From Rheum nobile (Eukaryota > Streptophyta > Magnoliopsida > Caryophyllales > Polygonaceae), in NCBI GenBank assembly GCA_027886185.1, contig WOAB01000719.1, positions 2,852,001 to 2,916,000 of the forward strand: DNA of 64,000 nucleotides. The letters are read 5' to 3'. Positions 1 to 11,295 of the stretch are shown here, piece by piece. The notes beneath the pieces were generated by a model. The model made no database searches, had not been told where the DNA came from, and worked only from the letters and a program-made list of their open reading frames with translations. Position numbers and translations under genes: made by a program. Each line of letters begins with the position of its first letter. Position 1 is the stretch's first letter.

Positions 1-1717
1 AGATCTCTTTCCCAATCGAGGAAGTTTTATTTCGTTCAACTTATTCTTCTCAAGAATCGAACGTAAGTTGATGATTGTTGGGTTATCGTTTATAGACATG
101 ATATCTATAACGGAAATAACATGCAAAATATAAATTATGCTTGTCATGCAAGAGTTTATAAAATTTAAACATTCTTTAAACATAAATAAGCTAATGCACA
201 TTTTATTCATTTATATTTTCCCTTTGAATAAAATGATTTCAAGATCCTATTTCAGATAAGACTTTAGGCGTACTTTGACACTTCCCTAAATCCTATGTGA
301 TCAAGGTAAGTAACTTTTACTAGTTATAACATTTATAACTCTTGATTGATAGATTACATCTTATGTCAAATCTATCCCATGTCTCAAAATCCAAAACTTT
401 ATCTTTTTGTCTTTTGTTGAGTATAACCAAACCAAGGTTGTAAATCCCTTATATAGATTTACCCGTACTATCCCAAGGTCAAAGAAGGACACCTTGCTTT
501 GGCAAAACCTATCCATCAAATTCCAAGGGTCTTATAGGTTATGATTTCGAAAGGCAAAATCTCAATTTTTCTTTTAAGGGAACTAGGTTTATCATATTAG
601 TCTATTTACTAGTGAACTAAATAGCATAAATAAACAAGCAAACATAAAGTTAGAGATATTTAAAGCAAAATAAATGCAATAAATAAATGTGATCCTAGTA
701 TGGCCCCTAAAAACACATAATATCTAATCTTCATAGATTCTTCTAGTCTCTTGGATCTCCATCCTTGATTCTCCTTTGAATCTCCATCCTGGAATCTTCA
801 TAGGAACTTCTTCTCTTGTATTACATAATGTAAATCTAATCTAATTTCTTGAAAATCAAATTACAAAAATACATAACGATACGCAGATCGTGTACAAGAA
901 AATAATAACGATACGCAGATCATGTACAAGAAAACAATTAATAACGATACGCATATCGTATTTTCTATCATATTTGGGCCATACCAGTCACTACATGCAA
1001 TAATAATATCATAATATTAAATCATACATGCATATTATAATATCAAGTATTAAAAGACAAGAATATACTATTAATTATATTAATAGACTTTTAAGATCAA
1101 ATTAAATAAATTATCTCATAAGATAATATAACGATACGCCGAGCCACTGCCGGACCACCTCTGACAACCATCGAACCGCCGTGAGCCATTTTGGTCACCC
1201 AGCCACGGTCTTACCCCTTCTCCCACTCAAATTTTGTAACAATTACAAATATGTGATGGTTTTAAAGAAAATATGGTGTAATTTTTAGAAAATTAATGTA
1301 TGAACCAATTTCACACAAAACTAATCAACTTTTGGCATTCAAGACACGAAATTCTAAATTTCTAGGGTTTGAATCAATTTTCACCAACATGAAAAATCTT
1401 GTATTTTAAATGTGTGATTATGATTTATACAAGAAATCATCTCTCTTGCATAAATTAAACATACAAATCGATTTAGGGTCAAAATTGAGCAAAAAATCAG
1501 AATTTTTAACACTTCAAATTTCGGTCCTAAGGGCTGGTTTTTTTAGTATATTATTTACATGAAAGTCATAACTTTATGCATCTAATCAATTAAAATCACA
1601 ATTTTGATCATACAGGTTGATCCATATATCAATTTTACCACTAAATAGAACCAAAATAATCAAGAACATGCATCAAATTTAACAACTTTAATCATGATCA
1701 TATCAATTTATGCAAGA
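1..1717 (-). other. Non-coding internal region of a minus-strand LTR retroelement
   Basis: AT-rich sequence with no convincing coding region on either strand. It lies immediately 3' (in the element's own orientation) of a primer binding site at 1718-1730, so I read it as the internal part of an LTR element lying on the minus strand. The lack of gag or pol motifs suggests a non-autonomous (LARD-like) element, or that coding parts lie left of the window. A short motif, AACGATACGCAGATC and variants, recurs at 875, 907, 943 and 1130. The other LTR is not seen. Confidence 0.45.
875..960. repeat. Short imperfect tandem repeat (AACGATACGCAGATC family)
   Basis: Three imperfect copies begin at 875, 907 and 943 (spacing 32 and 36 bases). 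Each starts ATAACGATACGCA and is followed by a GTACAAGAAAA-type tail in the first two copies. A lone partial copy starts at 1130. Confidence 0.6.
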
Positions 1718-1730
1718 GGCTCTGATACCA
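1718..1730 (-). promoter_or_regulatory. Primer binding site (tRNA-iMet type) of minus-strand LTR element
   Basis: On the minus strand this reads TGGTATCAGAGCC, the standard plant retrotransposon site complementary to the 3' end of initiator tRNA-Met. It is separated by one base from an LTR end (ACA on the minus strand) at 1732. This fixes the element as minus-strand with its 5' LTR to the right. Confidence 0.8.
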
Positions 1731-1731
1731 C

Positions 1732-1949
1732 TGTAGGGATTTAGATGTTGTAAGCGTGATTTTAGAAAACAATTTTCTAGCATCTAACTTAGGATCTCAT
1801 GTATAAACTTGATACGAACCACATATGAAAGAGTAACATACCTTTTGATGCAAAACTTGTTTTCGGGATCTCCCTGGAGAATAGAGTCTCAATTGTGATT
1901 CCTCTACTTAGTCCATACGAGCACATGCGGTACTAGATCGCCTTGCCTT
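1732..1949 (-). repeat. LTR fragment, split by element A
   Basis: Begins TGTAGGGAT on the plus strand next to the primer binding site, so it is the 3' end of a 5' LTR on the minus strand. It stops at the insertion point of element A at 1949. The remainder should continue from 13094, after the duplicated GCCTT, but its far end is not clear. Confidence 0.55.
1945..1949. repeat. Target-site duplication GCCTT (left copy) of element A
   Basis: GCCTT at 1945-1949 directly precedes the TGTAATAACC start of the 5' LTR and is repeated exactly at 13089-13093 directly after the 3' LTR end GTGTTACA. A 5-bp duplication is normal for Gypsy insertions and shows the element is intact at both ends. Confidence 0.9.
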
Positions 1950-2378
1950 TGTAATAACCCCTAAAAGTCCCGAACTGTCGTTTTGTATGAAAGACATAAT
2001 GGACAATTTTTTTAACCTCTGTAATCTCTGTAATAACTCTCTTTAACGTAATAATATACGTTTAGTATGTTTTGGGTCTTGGATTATTTTTTAGAAGTAC
2101 TAAAAATGAGATCTAGCAAAGATCCGCGAGCAAGGACCCGCGAGAAGACCCAGGGACAAGATCGCGGCACTTCCGCGACCGCAGATTTCTTTCGTGGGCG
2201 CGGATTCGCCCAAGAGCCAATCCGCGATCGCGGCTCCGTTTCCGCGACCGCGGATCGTTGGTTCGTCTTCTTCGTCGTTCTTATCCGAGTTCGCCGGTTC
2301 GAATTTCGGCACGTTCGTAACTCCGCCGAAGAGGGATCTTGAGCATTTGGTATGTCCGGCGTTGAGCTCCCCTTCCCC

Positions 2379-2385
2379 TATAAAA
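2379..2385 (+). promoter_or_regulatory. TATA box of 5' LTR
   Basis: TATAAAA in a GC-rich context (CCCCTATAAAAGG), about 45 bases before the TC microsatellite. It is conserved at 11169-11175 in the 3' LTR. Transcription would be expected to start about 30 bases downstream, close to the start of the TC tract. Confidence 0.7.
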
Positions 2386-2424
2386 GGAGGTCATGGGCAG
2401 CTTCAACCTTTATCCACGGCCATC

Positions 2425-2529
<105 letters not shown>

Positions 2530-4324
2530 AGCACCTTCGCCGGAGTTCTTGTGTTCGTCGGAGCATCGCCGGAATTGTTGGAGGCCGTCGGGAGTCCTTG
2601 GAAGCTTGAAGTGGTGGTGGTCATAGTAAGCCTTCGTCCGAGTCAAGAAGTTGTCGTCTTCATCGTCGGTAAGCTTCGAAGCCGAGTTGGAGCCATCGTC
2701 GAAAGGGAGATCCGCGACCGTGGGGATGAATTCCGCGACCGCGACTCTGCCCAAATTTCCGTGACCGCGGATGTGCAAACTTCGACCGCGGCTTGCCCTA
2801 TCAAGCGCGATCGTGGCTTGGACATCCACGGCCACGACTTTGGCCTTTGTTTCCTTTCGATTTGTATCGGTTATTTACCCTCGTTCATTCGTATCGAATC
2901 TAACTTAGGGTTTCGTCATTGTTTTCGTCGTCGTCGTAGGAATCCGTATTCAGATTCCAGTTTCCAGATCCCGGAACCCGACATCTTCAATTCGTCTACA
3001 TTAAGGCAAGTGGCGGTTCGCTCTTGCTTATCATTCCATATTTCCTTTAGTTATCAATTACTTAATTGTTAATTAAATTGGAATGAAGTGTTGTTTTCGT
3101 TTGGGAACAGATTTAATAAAATAATGTGTTAAAATATGATTCTATAATAGGTTGTATATATTGCTAGAAACAACGCTATTATGCATGTTAATTACCGTGA
3201 TGATATTGGTGTGGATTTATTTGTGAATTAAATGTGTAGTTAGAACGAGTATTCGTAGGAACGCTATGTACCTTGTGAGGTCTAGTCGTTTCTTTATAAC
3301 TGGTATTAGGAGGATTTTGCCCTAGTACTATCTGGTCATGACTGTACCCTTACTCAGGGTAGGTGCACACAGCTGGTGCCAACAATCGGGATTTATTCCC
3401 AAGATATCTCTCGTGTCGAGACGATATATATTAAAATCTTTAACGTGAATATACGATTTGTAACTAAATAAGGTAAGTGTGGTTGTGCACATAATTAATG
3501 ACCCTTTGGGCGAGAAGTACAATTTGGAACCCGCTCGGACTTCGGTTAGAGTAAGTCTTCTTTCCAATCTGGATTCGCATTACGCGGTGAGGTTGGTCGT
3601 GGACCCAAATGATCAAGTCGTTTTTAAACGCTTGTGTGAAAACTATAACGTTCCCAAACACTTGTCATACATTTCCGTAAGACTCAACTTCTTTGGAGTC
3701 TTCTCTTCATGCATTGCCATAAGACTCACCTTCTTTGGAGTCTTCTCTTGTTCATAACTCTTCTTATGTTTCTGTAGAAGTGTTGAGGTTCACTGTCGTC
3801 ATCGGTTATTATTCGAGAAGCGATGGGTGCAACTTGACACGACTACTTAGAACCTTTTTATTTGCACCCTTGCATAGACTTTCATTAGACTAACCAACCG
3901 GTTATTTTTCTTTGCATGGTTGGCTGGTGTCATCCGTCTCATACGACACATCAGGTAAACTTTCCTTTCCGTGAAGGCCAGAATACGATGATGAGGGCAA
4001 ATGATGGTTTAAGTATTTTTCCAAGGTTGAAGATCGTAGGCGTGAGATCGCTCAGATCCAAACCCCTTCATGGCGTTTATTAATTTTCAAAGACTTCCGC
4101 TGTATTAAACAATTATGTGTTCGGTTTGTATTTGGTTTATCAAACAGTTGTAAGATCATGACGTTGGTTTGAATACTATTGGAGAATTTTTCATGATATT
4201 TAATAAAAATTTTGTTGTTATATATTTGTTATAAAATGAGTTAAGCCTTGGGTGACCCCAGACATGTAATTTGAGGTCACTGGCGGTAATACTTTCAAAG
4301 GATTATTTGGGGGTATTACAGATT

Positions 4325-4336
4325 TGGTATCAGAGC
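4325..4336 (+). promoter_or_regulatory. Primer binding site of element A
   Basis: TGGTATCAGAGC, complementary to the 3' end of plant initiator tRNA-Met, four bases after the 5' LTR end. It would prime minus-strand DNA synthesis. Confidence 0.9.
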
Positions 4337-4738
4337 AAAAGTTTTAAACGGGTTTGGGTTTTCAAATCGTTTTACCTAAAATGAAAAATCTCATAAACCG
4401 TTCCCCGTTGTGTTAAGAAATTTGTCGATTAATTCCAAAAGTCAAAATTTTTTGAACAAAATCATACTTTGAGCAAAAAGTGATGTTTTGAAATCTTTGT
4501 CTTTCAAGTCGTGTCTTCTTTTCCAGTCTGATATAGTAAGTTAGCTTCTATATTTAGAAAGACTAATCCTTTCTCGTCGCCTCGCAGGATATGGGTTCCT
4601 TCGTGTCTCAGCTTAAGGGTAAGAAGGGCGCCGAGATAGCTTCGCCACCTCAGGCCTAGCCTATTTTTTCTCGTCCCTCCGAGTTGTACATAGGTTGGGG
4701 AGCCGAGTAGCCCACCTGAGGAGGAGAATATCATCCTC

Positions 4739-5728
4739 ATGGAGTCGGTTATGCTGGTATCCGACCGGGTGGAGGATCCCGAGGAGGATCCGGAAGAAGA
4801 CCCGGAGGAGGATCCCGAGGAGGAACCAGAGGAGGACGAGGAGAAGGATCCCGAGGAGGATCCGAAAGAAGATCCGGAGGAGGATCCAGAGGAAGACCTC
4901 GAGGAGTACTATTATGACTCGGATGGTCTGGAGTACCTGCTCGACGACAGTGAAGACCCGAGAATGCAGTTCATTTTCCCGAGTTTGGTGAATCCACCAT
5001 TTCAAGAGTACGCACCGTTGTCCCCTGCTGCATGGGAGGCACTTGGTGTGCCCGGTGATGAGAGGGTGGAGTACGAGCCTTTGGATGCGCCAGTGGATCC
5101 TCATCCTACTCATGTGCCTAGAGAGCTTGTGATGAGCCATGCGTCTCGTCATGCGCATAACCAGAGTGAGATGGCTTCCGTCGAGGCTTGTCACCATGTG
5201 GAGCTAATGACTGAGCGTGCTCGTATGCGGGCAAGGCCATGGGAATCGATGGATGCTCTAAGGGAGGTTCCGACCCAAGAGGACATGCCTAGGCCCCGAG
5301 TGCTAGTAGAGCGCATGGAGGAGTGGACGGAAGCCTTGTACGATATGGAGGAGCGGACTTACGAGACTGAGCTCGGTCTCTCTCGTATGCTGGGAGACGT
5401 CCGTGAGCTCCAGGAGTATATCAGGCAGGCCAAGATGCTACTCAACCCTTATTACGAGGTGAACAGGGCGGATTTTCATCCAGGATTCCTTGAGGAGTTT
5501 TGCTACCCACCGGTACCTGGGGAGGGACCGAGTGTTCCTGTTCCCAGGGAAGGGCCGAATGTTCTTATGGCCGGAGAGGGGCCAAGTGTTCCGACGCCTA
5601 GGGAGGAGCTGTGTGCTCCGGGTCCTAGTAGGTCGAGAAGGCCGACACCGGAGCCCGAGAACGGTCCACTTCCGAAGAGAAGGTGTCAAAGGTCTGACGT
5701 ATACATGAACCTCTTCATGGCACCTTGA
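4739..5728 (+). CDS. Acidic pre-gag ORF of element A, unknown function
   Basis: An intact 329-codon frame between the primer site and gag, where most Gypsy elements have only leader. I do not recognise a family. Residues about 10-60 are a run of PEED-type repeats, encoded by 12-base GAGGATCCCGAG-like repeats, and end in an acidic YYYDSDG stretch. The middle (about 130-240) is charged and rich in leucine, glutamate and arginine, and may form helices. Residues about 250-300 contain a short repeat built on PREGP and GEGPSVP. Near the C-terminus PLPKRRCQR looks like a basic nuclear-localisation signal. The frame is open upstream as far as a TAG near 4691, so the ATG at 4739 is the first usable start but not a certain one. 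Related element B lacks this segment. It is intact although gag-pol of the same element carries seven stops. Confidence 0.6.
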   Translation: MESVMLVSDRVEDPEEDPEEDPEEDPEEEPEEDEEKDPEEDPKEDPEEDPEEDLEEYYYDSDGLEYLLDDSEDPRMQFIFPSLVNPPFQEYAPLSPAAWEALGVPGDERVEYEPLDAPVDPHPTHVPRELVMSHASRHAHNQSEMASVEACHHVELMTERARMRARPWESMDALREVPTQEDMPRPRVLVERMEEWTEALYDMEERTYETELGLSRMLGDVRELQEYIRQAKMLLNPYYEVNRADFHPGFLEEFCYPPVPGEGPSVPVPREGPNVLMAGEGPSVPTPREELCAPGPSRSRRPTPEPENGPLPKRRCQRSDVYMNLFMAP

Positions 5729-5980
5729 GAGGAATGGTGGCATATCTTAGTGACTCTCCTTTCTAGTTGTTTTGTTCTAGTTGTTTTAGAGTCGTAGCCT
5801 CCTAGCAATTTTGTCTTTTCATTTAGGAGGATAATTGTAAAACTTATCAACTTGGTTTCAGTTCATTTCATCAATAAAGTTTACCAGTTTGATCTATTTC
5901 GAATCAATTTCATGTGTTGTGCGTGTTAAAAAGTGTGAAATTAATGTTGTGAAATACTTGGAAAATTGATCGGTGAACAA

Positions 5981-7270
5981 ATGGTGAACACAAGAAATAA
6001 AATTCGTGCTGGTGCTGGACCGAGTAACAATCCAAGGCTGAATCTGAGGAATGTCGCTAATCAAGGGGATGAGAGTGAGTCTGTCTCTCACAATAACCCC
6101 GTAGGCAGTGGCCAAGTTCCGGCTAATCCTCAGGTAGTGTTCGACGATGCGGCCATAGAGGCCATTCGGGGGATCGATATGTAAGTGATCACCGATATAA
6201 TGCGGCCAGTTGCACCACAAGCACAGGGTGTTCCGGTTCCTCGGGTTATCCCTGAATTTGAGGAGGCAGCGGTTCATGTACCCCAGGTTGATGCCGTCAG
6301 GAACAGAGGAAACTATGGTCGAGCTTTGAAGGCCATTAGCTCAATGAGGCCTGACAGCTATGACGGTATTGGAGAGCCTGTCAAGGTGGCGTATTGGTTC
6401 TTGCACATGGAAAGGTTGTTCAGAAACGTCGATTGCACTGAAGCTGAGAAAGTGCACATTACTTCCCTACAACTGAAGGATCTGGCTAGCGAATGGTGGG
6501 AGAGCACCGGTTTAGCTGATCATCTCGGGTTGAACTGGGGTATGTTTAAGACGAAAATGACTGACCGTTTCTTTTCCCGTGCTATGAGGGAGGAGAAGCA
6601 TAAGGAGTTCCTTTACCCTAAAACGAATGGGTTGAAGGTGACTGAGCTTGCAACTAAGTTTAATCATATGTTGCAATATGTTGGTCCGGAAGTGTCCAGT
6701 GAGGAGCAGAAGATCTGGCATTTACACGAGTGGATGAACCCAGACATCAAGCCATTGATGGTGCGCCATGGTTGCTCTACTCTGGAGCAGTATGTGGACG
6801 CCGCTTACAAGCTTGAAGTGACTCTGGAGGAGTCGGCGAAGAAGCGCAATCGCCAGAGACCGGCGTAGAGCCAGCCTCAGGCTAGTGGATTTAAACGACC
6901 CGCACCACCGTCGCATTTTGCCAAGTCCGGCCGGGCTAGAACTGAGATGACGCAGTCAGGTCCTACTCAACGCTCGGGACAGGGCAAGAACCCGATTCAG
7001 TGCTACAACTACGGAATGCCAGGGCATAAGAGCAACGAGTGTCCGAAGGACAAGAGGACGTGTTTTGCGTGCGGTAAGGAGGGGCACTTGTAGACATTTT
7101 GTCCTCAAAAGAGGCAGAAGGGGGTTGAGTCGCAACAAGAGTCAGTTATCCATAACAACCGGCCCCGATTCAGGCCTGTAGAGACTCCTAGTCCTTCAAC
7201 TCAGACGACTGCTCAAAATAAGGGTAAAGCCGCAGTTGCTTCGGGAGGTCAAGGTCAGCGGCTATATAAG
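5981..7270 (+). pseudogene. Gag region of element A, three in-frame stops
   Basis: Starts at ATG 5981 (MVNTRNK), matching the gag start of element B at 48762. The capsid-like retrotransposon gag domain lies in 6300-6850 (motifs FLHMERLF, ASEWWES, MREEKHKEF). A zinc-knuckle region is at about 6994-7105, but the first knuckle has CYNYG where CYNCG is expected, losing a zinc ligand. Stops interrupt the frame at 6182 (TAA), 6866 (TAG) and 7091 (TAG). At the last two, element B has or aligns to glutamine, so CAG to TAG change is likely. There is no frameshift and the frame continues into the protease. Gag would form the cytoplasmic particle that packages element RNA. Confidence 0.85.
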
Positions 7271-9514
7271 ATGTGTGAAGCTGACGGACCAAATGCTCCA
7301 ATTGCTCAAGGTACTCTATACCTCCATTCTACTTCTCTGTGTATATTGTTTGATTCGGGTGCCACTAATTCTTTCATTTCGGAGAACTGTGTGAGTAATC
7401 TAGGCTTAGTGTGCAATGAGACTTGTGAGCCATTTATAGTAAACCTTCCAAATGGTGAACATTTAGTAGGGACCAAGCGTCTGTCGGAATTTCTGATTAC
7501 TATTCAAGGTCGGAAGTTCGAAGCAGACTTGATCTGTATAGTCATGGCTCCATACGACATTATTCTCGGGATGGACTGGCTGACGCGTCATGGGGCGATA
7601 ATCGATTTTAGCTCAAGGACAGTGACAGTTTCATCTGGGGGCCAGTTTGTATGCAAGTTCAAGGGTCGTAATGACGTTGGTAACGGAAAGCTCATCAATG
7701 CGATGGATGCGTGTAAGCTACTTCGACAAGGTTGTGTCGGGTACATGTGCTATCTGGATAAGCCCAAGAAGGATGAGACTTCAGTTCACGATGTTCTTGT
7801 CATATGCGAGTATCCAGACGTTTTTCTTGATGAGATTCCCGGATTACCCCCGAATCGTGACGTGGAGTTCACTATTGATCTCGAGCCTGGAACCGCGTCG
7901 ATTTCTAAAGCACCGTATCGGATGGCTCTAGCGGAGATGCAAGAGTTGAAGAAGCAACTCGAGGACCTACTTGAGAAAGGGTTTATAAGGCCGAGTGCAT
8001 CGCCTTGGGGCACTCCGGTCTTGTTTGTCAAAAAGAAGGATGGTTCGTTCCGACTTTGTATCGACTACCGAGAGTTGAACAGGGTCACTATCAAGAACAA
8101 GTATCTGTTGCCTAGGATAGATGATCTGTTGGATCAACTACAGGGAGCAAAAGTCTTTTCCAAGATCGATCTGAGATCTGGTTACCATCAGCTCAAGATT
8201 CGTGAGGAAGATATTCTGAGGACTGCATTCTGGATGAGGTATGGGCACTACGAGTTCGTAGTCATGCCATTTGGGCTTACTAATGCTCCGGCAGTTTTCA
8301 TGGATCTGATGCATAGATGTTTCCACCAGTATTTGGACATGTTCGTGGTGGTATTCATCGATGACATTCTGATCTATTCCCCGAGCGAGGAGGCTCGCGA
8401 GGAGCATCTTCGTATCACTTTGTCAGTCCTTAGACAAAATCAGCTGTATGCAAAGTTGTCTAAATGTGACTTTTGGATCAAAGAAGTGGCTTTCTTAGGC
8501 CATATGATCAATGAGGATGGGGTTATGGTCGACCCTCAGAAGATCGAAGCAGTAGCTAACTGGAAGCGACCTCAGAACGTGAAGGAGGTGCGTAGTTTCT
8601 TGGGACTTGTAGGTTATTACAGACGGTTCGTGGAGGGATTTTCAAAGATCGCTCTACCCATGACCGGGTTGCTCCACAAGGTCCATAAGAAGTTCATATG
8701 GGACGACAAGTGCGAGGCAAGTTTTCAGAAGTTGAAAAAGTGCCTGACGTCCGCACCAGTTTTGGCTCTACCGGAAGAAACTGACGGTTATGTGGTCTAT
8801 AGTGACGCTTCAAAGCATGGGTTAGGATGTGTATTGATGCAAAAGGGGAAGGTTATTGCATACGCATCTCGGCAATTGAAGACCTATGAAGCAAACTATC
8901 CGACGCATGATCTGGAGTTAGCGGTTGTGGTATTCGTATTGAAGATTTGGAGGCACTACCTCTATGGTGTTAGGTGCCAGGTCTTTACAGACCACAAGAG
9001 TCTCAAGTACGTTTTCACTCATAAAGAGTTGAATATGAGACAACGTCGCTGGTTGAAGCTACTCAAGGACTACGACATCGAGTTGTTGTATCATCCGGGC
9101 AAGGCTAACGTGGTAGCCGATGCATTGAACCGGAAGACGCCACACGAGACCGTAGTAGCTCTGCTCACTGCTCAGACCAAACTGCACCAAGGATTGTGCG
9201 AAATTGATGTCTTGTACGATCAGCGTCGAGGATGCCTGAGTATGTTGGAGATTCAGGCTACGCTACTAGATCAGATCAAGGAGAAGCAGATTGATGATGT
9301 GATCTTAGTAAAGTTAAGCAGTGAAGTGATGGATGGGAAAGCTCCCGGATTCGTGATTCAAGATGATGGATCACTCTGGTTTCAAGACCGGATTTGTGTG
9401 TCTGACGTAGATGGGCTTCGCCAGTTGGTGATGAAGGAGGCCCATTCGTCAGCTTATTATGTACATCCAGGATCCAGTAAGATGTACAAAGACCTCAGAA
9501 AGAAGTTCTGGTAG
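7271..9514 (+). pseudogene. Protease - reverse transcriptase - RNase H part of element A pol
   Basis: A 747-codon open stretch in the same frame as gag. The aspartic protease motif DSGAT is near residue 29. The reverse transcriptase spans about residues 215-400, with SPWGTPVLFVKKKDG, KIDLRSGYHQ and the catalytic FIDDILIYS at about 365. RNase H follows at about 505-620, starting YSDASKHGLG, with DHKSLKYV and DALNRK near its end. All these catalytic residues are present, so this segment looks functional in itself. It ends at a TAG (9512-9514) in the zinc-binding N-terminal region of integrase, at a position where related elements carry tryptophan, consistent with TGG to TAG change. The ATG at 7271 is internal to gag-pol and is not a true start. 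Confidence 0.9.
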
Positions 9515-10702
9515 CCCAACATGAAGTGGGACGTAGCAGAATTTATGGCGAAATGCTTGACTTGTCAGAAGGTCAAGATAGAACACCGTAGACCAGGTAG
9601 TGAATTGCAACCTCTCCCAGTGCCTGAATGGAAGTGGGAGGATATTGCTATGGACTTCGTCACGGGGTTGCCTAAGACTCAGAGTCAGAAGGATGCCATA
9701 TGGGTGATCATTGACCGGCTCATGAAGAGTGCTCATTTCGTGGCCATCAAGTCAACTTAGGGAACCTAGAGGCTATCAGAAGTTTTCCTACACGAGATTG
9801 TCCGTTTGTATGGTACGCCAAAAACCATTGTATCGGATCGTGACGGCCGATTCATGTCGAGATTCTGGAAAGAACTCCACAAAGCCATGGGAACTGAGTT
9901 GAGGTTTAGTAGTGCGTTTCATCCTCAGATGGATGGACAGTCTGAGAGGATCATCCATAAACTGGAGGATATGCTAAGAGCTTGTGTACTAGATCGTCTG
10001 ACCAGCTGGGAGAACAGCTTAAGTCTGATTGAATTCACGTACAACAATAGCTGGCATTCTACCATGAAGATGGATCCATTTGAGGCTTTGTACGGTCGAA
10101 AGTGCAGATCTCCAATTTGTTGGGATGAGAATGCCGACAAGATTCTGCTCGGACCGGAGTTAGTCGAAAGGACTACCTCGATCATTGCCTTGATCAGACA
10201 AAGGATGCTTACAGCTCAGAGTCGACAGAAGTCTTATGCAGATCTGAAGCGCAGGAATGTCGAGTTTGAGGTTGGTGACAAGGTGTTTGTCAGGATGTTG
10301 CCATCCAAGGGCGTGTTCAGGTTCAGTAAGCGTGGGAAGCTCAACCCTCGCTACGTGGGACCGTTTGAGATCCTTGACAGAGTGGGGTCTCTAGCGTACC
10401 GTTTAGCATTGCCGCCGTCGGCGCATCCAGTGCATAACGTGTTCCACGTGTCTCTGCTAAGGAAGTACGTGCCATATGTGTCTCATGTGCTGAGTTATGA
10501 GGACATCGAGATCTAGGAAAATGGTCCCTACGAGGAGAGACCTGTGCGTATTCTCGAACGCTGCGAGAAGCACTTGAGGAACAAAGTAGTACCATTAGTG
10601 CGGATCCTTTGGTCCAAGTCGGGAGCTGAGGAGGTAACTTGGGAAACCTGGGAGACTGAGGCTGATATGCTTAGTCGTTTTCCCGAGCTGTTTTCGGCCT
10701 AG
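9515..10702 (+). pseudogene. Integrase and chromodomain of element A
   Basis: Continues the same frame after the TAG at 9512. The zinc-binding region shows CLTCQ (HHCC type). The integrase core begins at about 9630 (MDFVTGLP) and includes SDRDGRF and the FSSAFHPQMDGQSER block. The C-terminal part has VGPFEILDRVG and HNVFHVSLLRKY. A chromodomain-like tail (VRILERCEKHLRNK to VTWETWE) ends at the TAG at 10700-10702. Stops fall at 9758 and 9767, inside the core between the first and second catalytic acids, and at 10514, just before the chromodomain, where element B has CAG. Chromodomains steer insertion into heterochromatin in this lineage. No frameshift is seen. Confidence 0.87.
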
Positions 10703-10726
10703 TTTCGGGGTCAAAACTTTTTTTTT

Positions 10727-10739
10727 AAGGAGGAGGTAT
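10727..10739 (+). promoter_or_regulatory. Polypurine tract of element A
   Basis: A T-run followed by AAGGAGGAGG and TAT, directly before the 3' LTR start at 10740. It is the expected primer for plus-strand DNA synthesis. Confidence 0.8.
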
Positions 10740-11214
10740 TGTAATAACCCCTAAAAGTCCCGAACTGTCATTTTGTATGAAAGACATAATGAGAAATTTA
10801 TGTAACCTCTATAATCTTTGTAATAACTCTCTTGAACGTAATAATATACGTTTAGTATGTTTTGGGTCTTGGATTATTTTTTAGAAGTACTAAAAATGAG
10901 ATCCAGCAAAGATCCGCAAGCAAGGACCCGCGAGAAGACCCAGGGATAAGATTGCGGCACTTCCGCGACTGCGGATTTCTTTCGTGGGCGCGAATTCGCC
11001 CAAGAGCCAATCCGCGATCGCGGCTCCGTTTCCGCGACCGTGGATCGTTGGTCCGTCTTCTTCGTCATTCTTATCCGAGTTCGCCGGTTCGAATTTCGGC
11101 ACGTTCGTAACTCTGCCGGTGAGGGATCTTGAGCGTTTGGTATGCCCAGCGTTGAGCTCCCCTTCCCCTATAAAAGGAGGTCGTGGGCAGCTTCAACCTT
11201 CATCCACAACAATC

Positions 11215-11295
<81 letters not shown>

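Noticed and set aside
4661..5197. Minus-strand 178-codon frame opposite the acidic ORF
   Set aside because: A shadow of the PEED-repeat coding, with leucine-rich low-complexity sequence.
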